A stretch of 35,778 bases of DNA from an uncultured Kordia sp. Lineage in GTDB: Bacteria > Bacteroidota > Bacteroidia > Flavobacteriales > Flavobacteriaceae. Below, one piece after another: positions 1 through 8,464 of this stretch. Below the pieces are notes generated by a model. The model was not told where the DNA came from. It searched no databases and saw only the letters and a list, made by a program, of their open reading frames with translations. The DNA lies in NCBI RefSeq assembly GCF_947489565.1, contig NZ_CANLEA010000037.1, positions 1-35,778 of the forward strand, given 5' to 3'. How positions within the stretch are numbered: the stretch's first letter is position 1; each line of letters starts with the position of its first letter. The position numbers were made by a program, and so were the translations under genes.

Positions 1-2673
1 CCAAATGCGATGGTAGCAGTACAAACGATCTTTGTATTGGCTACCAATGATACTACAGGTTGTCAAAACACCATTACCTTTGATATTCGTGTAAATCCAT
101 TACCGAGTCCAACCTTAGATCCAAATGGACTGCTTTTAGCAGATACCTGTGATGATGATAATGACGGTTTTGTAGCTACAGATTTAGATGCACTTGTCAC
201 TGCTATTGTGAACATGGAGCCAGATGTAGTCTATAGCTTCCATGAAACAGAAGCAGAAGCGATTGCTAATTTAAATGCGCTAACAAGTCCATATACCAAC
301 ATTGTAATGGATAGCCAGACATTATATGTATTAGCCACCAATACGGTTACAGGCTGTTTTACAGTGACACCATTACAGATCAATGTGATTGCAATTCCAG
401 AAGTTCCAATCAACATCACTGATTTAGAAGTGTGTGATGATGCAGCAAGTTTAGATGGTTTTGCAATGTTTGATTTGACACAGACTCAAATGGAGATCTA
501 TGGTACGCAAACACCAGGAGCTTTAACATTAACTTATCACGAGAGTGAACAAGATGCAATCGATGATGTATCTCCAATAGTGAATCTAACGGATTACATC
601 AATATTACAGTGAATCAACAAACGATCTGGGTACGTTTAGAAGACAATACTACAGAATGTTATGCTATCGGAAGCTTTGATATTATAGTTGTGCCACCAC
701 CAGTGCTGGTACAACCAACACCTTTCTCACTATGTGATGATTTAGAAAGTGGTGATGAGAGTGATGAGATCAGTAGTTTTGATCTAACAGATAAGTACAC
801 AGAGATCACAGGAGGAGATACTAGTTTAACACTTACGTACTATGCTTCATTAGCAGACTTAAACGCAGATACTCCAATAGCAGACCCAACAGCTTATCAA
901 AACATTAGCAATCCACAAGTATTATACATCAGAGCAGCCAATGCCGCAGGATGTACTACAGATATTACCATGACATTGAGAGTACTTCCAATTCCAACAC
1001 CAAACACAATGCCTGCAATCTTAGAGGCTTGTGATGATGACAGCGACGGAGATGCAACCAACGGAATCTTAATCTTTGATCTGACACAATCAGAAGCAGA
1101 GATTGTCAACAATGAGAGTAATGTAACGGTAAGTTACCATACCACACAGGAAGACGCAGACGCAGATATCAACCCAATTGCTGATCCAACAATGCATGCC
1201 GTAGACATGGCAACAGCAGATGTGAACGGACAAGTGATTATCTATGTACGAGTAGAGAGTGATATTCAGATTGATAGTAATATGTTACCATGTTATAAGG
1301 TAGTAGAATTACCAGTAATTGTACATCCATTGCCAGAACTTACAGCAACGGCATTTACTTATGTATTCTGTGAGTATGACAATGACAATGTAGGACAATT
1401 TGAATGGGATGTAGTGACAGCTTCATTAGACTTACTAACTGCTCCACAGATGGTGGCTGACTTTACAGTAACGTATCACTTAACAGTGGCAGAGGCATTA
1501 GCAGGTACAGGAGCCTTAGTAAACGGTTTTGAGAACATGAGTGATCCACAGACAATCTTTATCAGAGTGGAGAATACGGCAACAGGATGTGTAAACACCA
1601 ACAATATTGCTAGTTTAGAACTCAGTGTAGAACCAATTCCAACGGCAACAGCACCAGACACGTATCAACTATGTGCAGTAGATGAGGCAGATCAAGATAC
1701 AGCAGTGTTTGATCTAACAACCTTAGATGCAGATATCATTAATGGGCAATTGAACATGGCAGTTTCTTACTATGAGACAGCAACAGATGCAGATGCGGAT
1801 ATCAATGCAATTGCTAATACCACAAGTTATACCAACACATCGAATCCACAGACGCTATATGCAAGAGTGAGACAAACCATTACAGGATGTTTATCTGATC
1901 CAGTACTAGTGAACTTACAAGTGAACCCATTACCAGTCTTCACATTACCAGCAGATGATATCTTATGTGTGGATGCAGCTACAGGAACGACTCAAGATGG
2001 ACCATTCATCGGAGAAGACCAAGGAGCAGGCTTTACTTATCTATGGAATACTCCAAATGGAATCTTTAACACCGCAACAGTACAAGTAACCACGGCAGGA
2101 ACCTATAGTTTAGTGATTACTGACAACAACTTCCCAACAAACTGTAGCTATAGTGATAGTGTAACGTATGAAGCATCCTCAGCACCAGCTAGTTTAGATG
2201 TACAGATTACCACACCAGCCTTTGCAGATACGCACAATGTAATAGCAACAGCAACAGGAGGCTCAGGCGTGTATGAATACCAATTAGATGATGGAGAGTG
2301 GCAAGAGACTGGAGAGTTCTTAGACTTACAACCAGGAGAACACACGGTTACTGTGAGAGACACCAATGGTTGTGGGGAACTGGTAAGAACCTTTGAACTG
2401 ATTGATTATATGAAATTCTTCACTCCAAATGGAGATGAGTACCATCCAACATGGAATATCATAGGACTTAGAAATCAACCTAGTGCGAAGATTTACATCT
2501 TTGACAGATATGGAAAACTATTAAAACAGATCAGTCCAGCAGGAATCGGTTGGGACGGAACCTTCAATGGTTCACCAATGCCATCACAGGATTACTGGTT
2601 TAGAGTGGAATATGTAGATCCGTTTGATGGTTCGCCAAAAGAATTTATCAATCACTTTACTTTAAAGAGATAA
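1..2673 (+). CDS. T9SS type B sorting domain repeat adhesin, 3' part
   Basis: The frame is open from base 1, so the start lies left of the window and only the C-terminal ~890 residues are present. About six repeats of ~90-110 residues follow one another (Cys-Asp starts near nt 148, 430, 730, 1030, 1368 and 1671). Each runs roughly C-D-D-x-x-x-G-D, then F-D-L-T, a T-x-Y-Y/H strand, an acidic A-D-A-D-x-x stretch, and NPQTLYVRV with a closing T-G-C. Next come a PKD/Ig-like domain (~1930-2175), a SprB-like domain with GGSG-YEYQLDDG (~2190-2405), and a C-terminal domain starting KFFTPNGDEYHPTW and ending FTLKR. That last domain is the gliding-motility-type (CHU_C) signal for export and anchoring by the type IX secretion system. 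The D-rich loops suggest calcium binding (inference). The likely role is a cell-surface adhesin or gliding-associated protein. Confidence 0.9.
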   Translation, partial: PNAMVAVQTIFVLATNDTTGCQNTITFDIRVNPLPSPTLDPNGLLLADTCDDDNDGFVATDLDALVTAIVNMEPDVVYSFHETEAEAIANLNALTSPYTNIVMDSQTLYVLATNTVTGCFTVTPLQINVIAIPEVPINITDLEVCDDAASLDGFAMFDLTQTQMEIYGTQTPGALTLTYHESEQDAIDDVSPIVNLTDYINITVNQQTIWVRLEDNTTECYAIGSFDIIVVPPPVLVQPTPFSLCDDLESGDESDEISSFDLTDKYTEITGGDTSLTLTYYASLADLNADTPIADPTAYQNISNPQVLYIRAANAAGCTTDITMTLRVLPIPTPNTMPAILEACDDDSDGDATNGILIFDLTQSEAEIVNNESNVTVSYHTTQEDADADINPIADPTMHAVDMATADVNGQVIIYVRVESDIQIDSNMLPCYKVVELPVIVHPLPELTATAFTYVFCEYDNDNVGQFEWDVVTASLDLLTAPQMVADFTVTYHLTVAEALAGTGALVNGFENMSDPQTIFIRVENTATGCVNTNNIASLELSVEPIPTATAPDTYQLCAVDEADQDTAVFDLTTLDADIINGQLNMAVSYYETATDADADINAIANTTSYTNTSNPQTLYARVRQTITGCLSDPVLVNLQVNPLPVFTLPADDILCVDAATGTTQDGPFIGEDQGAGFTYLWNTPNGIFNTATVQVTTAGTYSLVITDNNFPTNCSYSDSVTYEASSAPASLDVQITTPAFADTHNVIATATGGSGVYEYQLDDGEWQETGEFLDLQPGEHTVTVRDTNGCGELVRTFELIDYMKFFTPNGDEYHPTWNIIGLRNQPSAKIYIFDRYGKLLKQISPAGIGWDGTFNGSPMPSQDYWFRVEYVDPFDGSPKEFINHFTLKR

Positions 2674-2818
2674 TTCACATCAAACAAATAGAAAAGAAAT
2701 ACACAAAAAACCGGAGACGTTAGTTTCTTCAAAAAATGTAGCATTTTTATAACCATTAATACCATAAAACCGCTAACCTAACTAGAAAAACTTGTTTTTT
2801 AAAGTGAAACTTTTAACC

Positions 2819-2826
2819 TAACTTTG
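2819..2826 (+). promoter_or_regulatory. possible -7 box (TAACTTTG) for the lipoprotein gene
   Basis: TAACTTTG fits the Bacteroidota -7 consensus TAnnTTTG. The nearest TTG is at 2792-2794, a spacer of 24 that is slightly too long. Transcription from here would start near 2833 and leave a ~45-nt leader before the ATG at 2878. That argues against the upstream in-frame TTG at 2824, which would fall inside the box. The rest of 2674-2877 shows no gene or clear terminator. Confidence 0.35.
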
Positions 2827-2877
2827 AGAGACTTAGCACATAATTTGTTACGGCAGAAATCCAAAATCTACTCACAC

Positions 2878-3732
2878 ATGAAAAGAATAAGTATTTATCT
2901 ATTTTGCGGCATATTCATTTTTTTATCTTGCCAATCGCCTAGCAAGGAAAAGACATACGTGATCACGAATAAAAATGTGCTGAATTTAAGAGATACTATT
3001 GCTAATTTCAATGAAGTTCAGAGCAGTCATATTGGATATGCAGGTTCTCCAAGTACACAATATAATAATTATAAAAATTTAGCAAGACTAGCTTCTGCAG
3101 ATGAATTGTATGTACTAACAAAAGATACGAATAACGCCGTTGCTACGTATGCTACTTTTGGATTGATTGATAAAGAAAATCCTAAGTTTATAGATGTTTT
3201 TGAGGATTTTTTAAAGACTGATAAAAAAGTAAAAACAATGAAAGGATGCAGTATGGGTTCTGATTTCGTTTCTTCTGAAATATACTACAAGTATTGGAAT
3301 GACCTCAGACTCTCTGCTAATGATGAAAAAGTAGCGCTCCAAAAGGATGCGCAATTATTGAAGTTAGACAGTTTAATTATTGCAACTAATAATGCCGATT
3401 GGTTATTGTATATGACTGTTTTTGAAAACAGAATCTATGACAAATCATATTTACCTGTAATTGAAAAACAAGCGTTTAACAACGAAAACATTCATGCAAT
3501 CAAATATGTATTTGATCATCACAAAGCAGACTATGAAAATCAGCTCATCAAAGCATTAAAAAATTATTTGAAAAGGGATGATATTGTACCTTTTTTATAT
3601 GAAGATATTTTTACCATGATGCATTCTTTTCATAACGAAGAATTAAATGCATTATTGACGCAAGAATTGGACGAAATAAAAAGTAAATATGGCGAAAGTT
3701 CTATGAACCACTACAAAAAAATGCTACAATAA
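2878..3732 (+). CDS. hypothetical lipoprotein
   Basis: This is a 284-residue protein. The chosen ATG gives a textbook lipoprotein signal: MKR, a hydrophobic stretch (ISIYLFCGIFIF), then the lipobox L-S-C, so the mature protein would be lipidated at the Cys. An in-frame TTG 54 bp upstream would place charged residues ahead of the signal and is rejected. The mature part looks mostly helical and soluble, with no motif I recognise. The gene stands alone on the plus strand and ends 12 bp from the convergent end of the CHAT operon. The function is unknown. Confidence 0.75.
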   Translation: MKRISIYLFCGIFIFLSCQSPSKEKTYVITNKNVLNLRDTIANFNEVQSSHIGYAGSPSTQYNNYKNLARLASADELYVLTKDTNNAVATYATFGLIDKENPKFIDVFEDFLKTDKKVKTMKGCSMGSDFVSSEIYYKYWNDLRLSANDEKVALQKDAQLLKLDSLIIATNNADWLLYMTVFENRIYDKSYLPVIEKQAFNNENIHAIKYVFDHHKADYENQLIKALKNYLKRDDIVPFLYEDIFTMMHSFHNEELNALLTQELDEIKSKYGESSMNHYKKMLQ

Positions 3733-3744
3733 ATACGGTACAAA

Positions 3745-4845
3745 CTACTGCGTATAATGCACAATAAACGTATTTTTCTTTTCGCTTTGTTTGATTCCGT
3801 AACCACTTCCAAATTGGACTTTAAAGCCTGTACCTTTCACATAGTTAGATAGTGTTGCTGCTAACTTTTCGGCAATATCTTTTGTGTTTTTATCATAATA
3901 GAAAACCGTAGGAACTTTGGCAAAGAAACTGTATTGTTTTTTCCAGTCTGGATATACTTTAATATTATAATTTTCCTTCTTTATTAATGCTGTCAACCTA
4001 CTTTTTGTCCGCTGATCTGGCTTATAGGAATAGAATCGAACATTGTATTTTATATTATTATTATTAACTCGTAAATTGGCAACTTCGCTTTGCGTAAGCT
4101 TTATATTTGCTACCGTATTTAACGGTTCATATCCAATTTCTATCGCTCCCTTTTTCCATTCTTTAGTTTTTGGATTGTCAAACTCTTTTACATTGGTAAT
4201 ACGCACGTTGATTCTCTTTAAAGCATCCAGCAATTTTGAAACCTCTACTCTATTCACATCGGCACCAAACCATAATGTATTTACTTTGACACGTCCATTG
4301 TCATTCGGTACATCTTTTAGATTCAATCGAAAGCTAGGATTTTTCATATTTTGAATCAAACTTTCAATCCGATTCCCATCTGCTCTACGCTTGTAATAAC
4401 GAACAATGGTATTATCGCTAATGTTATTGGTGATTTGGTTCAGTTTATCCTGTGCCAGATTAATGTTTGTTAATACCAATGCCTGATTACTGTTAGAACC
4501 GTTATTTTTAGCAATTTCTTTTTTGATGATCGATAATTCTTTGCGCAATGTAGTCACCAACTGCGTAATAGAATCGGTACGAACCGAATCTTTTTCGCGC
4601 AATTGTTTGTTTTCAATTTCTTTGGTTTTGAGCTTCGCAATCATGATTTCATTGGCTTCAATGACATCTTCATTTTGTGCAATCTGAGCTTGACTTTTCT
4701 TTACCTTATTTTCATAATTGATAATGACAATTGTTGCAATAACCGTAATCATAATCAGTGTTATGACTAAAATCATATAGTTATAGCGTTTGTCTTTTTT
4801 ACGAACATCCGCAATCGTTTCTTCTATGGATTTATACGTCTTCAT
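3745..4845 (-). CDS. membrane-anchored coiled-coil protein with two LytR_C-like domains
   Basis: This 366-residue protein has a short cytoplasmic N-terminus (1-22, rich in K/D/E), one transmembrane helix (~23-43), a long Glu/Lys-rich predicted coiled coil (~44-112), a linker, and two similar alpha/beta units. Unit 1 (~186-240) has V-x-T-L-W-F-G, then L-L-D-A-L-K-R and a NVRI strand. Unit 2 (~266-350) has V-R-F-Y-S-Y, then L-T-A-L-I-K-K and a NIKV strand, followed by TVFYYD and a helix KLAATL. The strand-helix-strand layout with T-x-Y-Y recalls the LytR C-terminal (LytR_C/SPOR-like) fold; this is my reading, not a search result. It is the last gene of the operon, 15 bp after the CHAT protease. 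A role as membrane sensor, partner or scaffold of the protease is inference. Confidence 0.7.
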   Translation of the reverse strand: MKTYKSIEETIADVRKKDKRYNYMILVITLIMITVIATIVIINYENKVKKSQAQIAQNEDVIEANEIMIAKLKTKEIENKQLREKDSVRTDSITQLVTTLRKELSIIKKEIAKNNGSNSNQALVLTNINLAQDKLNQITNNISDNTIVRYYKRRADGNRIESLIQNMKNPSFRLNLKDVPNDNGRVKVNTLWFGADVNRVEVSKLLDALKRINVRITNVKEFDNPKTKEWKKGAIEIGYEPLNTVANIKLTQSEVANLRVNNNNIKYNVRFYSYKPDQRTKSRLTALIKKENYNIKVYPDWKKQYSFFAKVPTVFYYDKNTKDIAEKLAATLSNYVKGTGFKVQFGSGYGIKQSEKKNTFIVHYTQ

Positions 4846-4860
4846 GTAATTTTAGTCTTT

Positions 4861-5835
4861 TTAGATGATGATTAATCGCTTAAATTCGTCGTTTAATTCT
4901 CTACGTTCATGCGGTGAAAGTTGCGCCAAAGCATTTAGCAAACGTTTCCGTTTTATTTCAAATACTTTGATCAATGTGATTCTGTTTTTTCGCTTCTGAA
5001 TTTCTAAAAATGGATAGCTTCCAAAAGCACTAGGAATCAATCCTAAGAGTGAAGAAGTGAGATCACTATTTCCTTTTAGATATAGAAATACAAAGAGTCC
5101 AACACCAAATCCTACAGCTCCAATAATCAATCGATAATGAAAACTGATACTTTTCTTGTAACCATTTTTGGCGATGGCGATTTCTTCTTCAGATACAATC
5201 GTATTAATCAATCTATGTTCAGGATTGTCGTCTTCAGCTTCTACTACTACTTCTTCTTGTTTGAGCGCTTCTTTATTGACAATCAATTTCGGAATATGCT
5301 CGTCACCTTGATCGGTCATGGCAATTCGCGACAACGCAATTTTAAAAGCATCTTTAATCGTTCTACCATTAAACAACGCATTGTAAAAGTTTCTGGAAAA
5401 ACTAATCGCGACATCATCCGGAATTTCGTTTTTCATTCCAATGATATAAGCGATATTTTTATTGAAACCGTCAATTCCTGCCAAACTATGACAGGTATTT
5501 AAAAACACACAGTTGATATGATCTGTAAATCCAGATAAAACATTCGACAATTTTTGAATAGATACTTCTTCTTTGTATCCTTCAATATCTTCTAAAAGCA
5601 ATTGCTCATCTGTATTACCGTGCCCAGAAATATGCAGAATATTCGGTTTTATCTTCAGTAAATGATCGATCAAAAGGTCTTTGGTCACAGCGCCTCTTGA
5701 CTCAAATTCAAATTTAGTTTTGTCATCACTACTGCCTAAAACATCGCGTATCGCATTTTCTTCCACATCCAATCGAAGTGCATCACTATCAATCGGATTG
5801 GCTTTAATGAATAATATGTTGACTTTATTTGAAAT
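4861..5835 (-). CDS. CHAT-domain (caspase-like) protease with C-terminal membrane segment
   Basis: This is a CHAT-family cysteine peptidase. Numbering from the proposed start, the first strand reads VNILFIKANPIDSDALRLD, typical of the CHAT N-terminus. The catalytic His lies in HISGHG (H72) and the catalytic Cys in FLNTCHS (C115), and both are intact. The CHAT domain runs to ~175. An acidic linker follows, then hydrophobic segments at ~235-254 and ~260-277, and a basic helical tail. The start is unusual: no ATG, GTG or TTG exists between the in-frame stop at 5848-5850 and a TTG at 5772, and starting at 5772 would delete the first conserved strand. I place the start at ATT 5833-5835, 4 bp after the endonuclease stop, giving 324 residues. 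Translational coupling is likely. The substrate is unknown; neighbouring operon products are obvious candidates. Confidence 0.8.
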   Translation of the reverse strand: MSNKVNILFIKANPIDSDALRLDVEENAIRDVLGSSDDKTKFEFESRGAVTKDLLIDHLLKIKPNILHISGHGNTDEQLLLEDIEGYKEEVSIQKLSNVLSGFTDHINCVFLNTCHSLAGIDGFNKNIAYIIGMKNEIPDDVAISFSRNFYNALFNGRTIKDAFKIALSRIAMTDQGDEHIPKLIVNKEALKQEEVVVEAEDDNPEHRLINTIVSEEEIAIAKNGYKKSISFHYRLIIGAVGFGVGLFVFLYLKGNSDLTSSLLGLIPSAFGSYPFLEIQKRKNRITLIKVFEIKRKRLLNALAQLSPHERRELNDEFKRLIII

Positions 5836-5839
5836 GATG

Positions 5840-6778
5840 TTATAGTTTTAAATTCATACTTTTTACTTGCTCTTCCATTTGTACACTTTCGTTGCTACTA
5901 TTACGAACGTTTACACGTGAAAGAATAATGCGTTCAGGATCGTCACTTTGAAATGTTTCTGTAGCAGCTTCAAAAGACAACTGACTTATTTGTTCTATAA
6001 AAGATACATTTACCTGATAGGTTTCTGCATCTTTAAAAGCATTGAAATGTGTAGATCGTACACCTTCTTCCGAGCGACTTACAGGCTTTATAATGCGCTT
6101 TTTCTGCATTTGTCTGCGTTGACTCGTCAAAAATCCTGCTCTATACAATTGATTGTCTTTTACATAATACACCACTTTCCAAAACAAATATGGCAATCGT
6201 ACCGTTTCGTCATTGACTGTTTGTAAAAATTCCGGATCGTCTTCACGAAATACCGGACCACTGAACAAACAGATTTTCATACTGTTTTTTACAACTTCAT
6301 GATGTAAAATATAATTTTCAATACGTTTCCAAACGCCTCTATTCAATTTACTTACTTGCGGAGCTGCGTTTGTATAAAAAAATGTGGATCGTGCTGCAAC
6401 GCGGGCCGCTTCTTCATCAATTCCCCATTGTACATCTTCACGTTTTGCTAAATGACCTCGATCAAAATCATATTTTTTGGCACCATACAAAGCATTTCCC
6501 CATTGTGCTTCTTCAGGAATGCGTTCATCTTTTGCCCAACGTTCACTTCCTTCAAAAATACTAGCTCTTTTCAATTTAAAGAACCGTTTTCCATCTACAT
6601 TAACAGCCGAAAAATAAGGGAATTTCCGAAACGGATTTTGCAATATGCTATAGTTTTGATACGGCAAATAATAATCAGACACCTGCAATCCTGCTGCTGA
6701 AAACTTCGCAGTCTCAGACGCATCAATACTTGGTGCTTGCACTGAATGCGTTTCAAAAAAGGTAGCCGAGTAACTCAA
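5840..6778 (-). CDS. DNA/RNA non-specific endonuclease (NUC1 / Serratia nuclease family)
   Basis: This 312-residue protein has a complete betabetaalpha-metal nuclease active site. The DRGH motif carries the general-base His (H109). The segment N-x-x-P-Q-x-x-x-x-N-x-G-x-W supplies the metal-binding Asn (N146), and E154 lies eight residues later, the same spacing as in Serratia nuclease. The family cleaves DNA and RNA without sequence preference. Most bacterial members are secreted, but no signal peptide or membrane helix is visible here, so the enzyme looks cytoplasmic and potentially self-toxic. The start is TTG at 6778; no ATG or GTG occurs between the in-frame stop at 6806-6808 and that TTG, and the first internal Met is at ~167, beyond the active site. 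It sits between the FAD oxidase (78-bp gap) and the CHAT protease (4-bp gap). Confidence 0.85.
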   Translation of the reverse strand: MSYSATFFETHSVQAPSIDASETAKFSAAGLQVSDYYLPYQNYSILQNPFRKFPYFSAVNVDGKRFFKLKRASIFEGSERWAKDERIPEEAQWGNALYGAKKYDFDRGHLAKREDVQWGIDEEAARVAARSTFFYTNAAPQVSKLNRGVWKRIENYILHHEVVKNSMKICLFSGPVFREDDPEFLQTVNDETVRLPYLFWKVVYYVKDNQLYRAGFLTSQRRQMQKKRIIKPVSRSEEGVRSTHFNAFKDAETYQVNVSFIEQISQLSFEAATETFQSDDPERIILSRVNVRNSSNESVQMEEQVKSMNLKL

Positions 6779-6800
6779 AATCAGTTCTATTAATGTGTTC

Positions 6801-6832
6801 CTAAATTATTAAATATCTGTCAGTCTACACAA
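6801..6832 (-). promoter_or_regulatory. possible internal promoter before the nuclease gene
   Basis: On the minus strand a TTG (6832-6830), a 21-bp spacer and TAATTTAG (6808-6801) resemble the Bacteroidota promoter (TTG - 17 to 23 bp - TAnnTTTG) with one mismatch in the -7 box. It lies in the only sizeable gap of the operon and 22 nt before the TTG start of the nuclease. It could give the nuclease/CHAT/coiled-coil genes their own transcription. Confidence 0.35.
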
Positions 6833-6856
6833 CTTCATTAACAAAAGTTTCTGTCT

Positions 6857-8458
6857 TTACAGTGAAACGATCAAATCTTCTTCATTCGTTTCATTTGGCG
6901 TGTGTAAATCTGTATCTTCTAAAAAGCCGTTTGAAAATACTTTTTGCATTTCTGTTGATAGCAATCCGTTGCGATAGCTTTTCCACGCTGTCACCTTATC
7001 ACCAAACATATTCTTGACCAAATTAGGGAATTTCCAATCGGAATTTTTTCCCCAATGAATCGTAAATGGAATGTTATTTTCCTCCAATACTTCAATCATT
7101 CGCCTTGAATATTCCGTCAAACTCATAATTTTTCGCGACTTCTCCCATAAAACCCCATCAATTTCTAACATGCAGGTAATTGGAAACTTTGTAAATCCAA
7201 GTGTCGCGTCTGTTTGTTTTACAAATCGCATCGCAAAAATTCCTGGAATCGGCCCTTCTTTCTGTGTCATTTCTTCTAAAACTTGATACGCTTTTGAAGA
7301 ATGTGTATGATCAATTCCCACCGAACAGGCAAATGCAGGTCCTTGATACGGCGCATCCCAAAAGGTTTCATATAAAGTTCCTAAAGTTTCTTCATTGACT
7401 TCAGGTAAAATGCTTTTTTGTAATCGTTTGATAAACCAAGGAATTGCCTTTGGAAACTTCTCCGACATTTTTATCAATAAATGAATTAAGTCTTTATATA
7501 ACGATGTTTTAATGACTGGAAACGGATCTGGATATGGAATTTGATATGTTTTTTTATACATCACTTCTACCACATAATCATCTTCATTTGTATACGGATT
7601 GATGAATACTTTGTAGTGATACGGACGTAATGGTTTGCCATCTGCATCTACTTCTCCTTCAATTTTGAAGGTTGAGTTTTTAAAATCCATCGTATCTGCC
7701 AATTCCAACGCCAATTCTTTCTTAATTTTCTTTACATAGCGTTTCAACAGAAAACGATCTTCTGCTTCAATCACAACTCCATGTATAAATCCGAATGCGC
7801 CCAAACCTACCAAAGCTGCATTGAATAAATGATCATTTCGGATCACTCTTGCGTTTATTTTCTCAGCAAAATCATCATTCAGCGCTGGTTTTGTATGTCT
7901 TTCCAAATACACAATATCAGTGGGTTTATCACCAATAATAATATTCAGTCCAACTACATAATCTTGAATAGAACCTACATTCAAGGCAGAACCATGTACT
8001 CCTGTGGAAATACAACCTGCAATGGTTTGTCCGTTACTAGCGCCGCTCGTTTTCAATGATTTTCCATGCGAACCTAATACTTCAGAAATACGTTTGATGG
8101 TATTTCCGCATTCAAAAAAGAACAGATTTTCATTCGCATAACTTGTATCTTCATGCGTTAATTCTTGCGAAATTGGAATATGAATGCTCATAAAACCATT
8201 GTAGTGCATATTGTCTTTTTGGTGCGCAATATGCGATAATGACCAGCTAGAACCATAGGCACGAAACCCTTGATTTTTATCGGCTGCTTCACGGATGAGT
8301 CGTTGAATTTCTTGAGCAGCATCATTATAACGATCGTATTTTGAAAACATATGTGCAGAACCTGCTAACTCTGTCACATATAAGGTTTTTAACGGAAATG
8401 GTCCGTTGTTATGAAGTGTATCCCAAGTACTTTTTGCGTAAGGTGTTGTCTTTGCCAT
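6857..8458 (-). CDS. FAD-binding oxidoreductase of the sugar-1,4-lactone oxidase (GULO/ALO) type
   Basis: This 533-residue protein has an N-terminal PCMH-type FAD-binding domain: FRAYGSSWSLSH at ~65-76 and KTSGASNGQTIAGCISTGVHG at ~136-156. The long middle portion is a substrate domain, and the C-terminal HWGK motif (468-471) is characteristic of aldonolactone oxidases and related flavoenzymes. The family oxidises a sugar lactone or alditol and passes electrons to oxygen, giving hydrogen peroxide, or to another acceptor. No signal peptide is seen. The start is ATG 8458, 6 bp after the upstream lipoprotein stop. The substrate cannot be told from sequence. Its place in an operon with a nuclease and a caspase-like protease is unexpected for a housekeeping lactone oxidase and may mean redox signalling or peroxide generation (inference). 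Confidence 0.75.
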   Translation of the reverse strand: MAKTTPYAKSTWDTLHNNGPFPLKTLYVTELAGSAHMFSKYDRYNDAAQEIQRLIREAADKNQGFRAYGSSWSLSHIAHQKDNMHYNGFMSIHIPISQELTHEDTSYANENLFFFECGNTIKRISEVLGSHGKSLKTSGASNGQTIAGCISTGVHGSALNVGSIQDYVVGLNIIIGDKPTDIVYLERHTKPALNDDFAEKINARVIRNDHLFNAALVGLGAFGFIHGVVIEAEDRFLLKRYVKKIKKELALELADTMDFKNSTFKIEGEVDADGKPLRPYHYKVFINPYTNEDDYVVEVMYKKTYQIPYPDPFPVIKTSLYKDLIHLLIKMSEKFPKAIPWFIKRLQKSILPEVNEETLGTLYETFWDAPYQGPAFACSVGIDHTHSSKAYQVLEEMTQKEGPIPGIFAMRFVKQTDATLGFTKFPITCMLEIDGVLWEKSRKIMSLTEYSRRMIEVLEENNIPFTIHWGKNSDWKFPNLVKNMFGDKVTAWKSYRNGLLSTEMQKVFSNGFLEDTDLHTPNETNEEDLIVSL

Positions 8459-8464
8459 GATTTC

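Noticed and set aside
1-2673. Reading the left-edge gene as complete from the ATG at base 10
   Set aside because: The frame is open to base 1 and the sequence begins mid-repeat, so the true start is outside the window.
2824-2877. TTG start for the lipoprotein
   Set aside because: It would overlap the -7 box and place 18 mostly polar residues before a perfect lipoprotein signal.
4043-4354. 103-residue plus-strand reading frame
   Set aside because: It is antisense to the well-supported coiled-coil gene and is Phe/Leu-rich as expected for the opposite strand of Lys/Glu/Asn codons.
5840-5850. Programmed +1 frameshift fusing nuclease and CHAT protein
   Set aside because: The CTA-TAA-C context is thinkable but there is no known stimulatory element. 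An ATT start with coupling is simpler, so it is kept only as an alternative.
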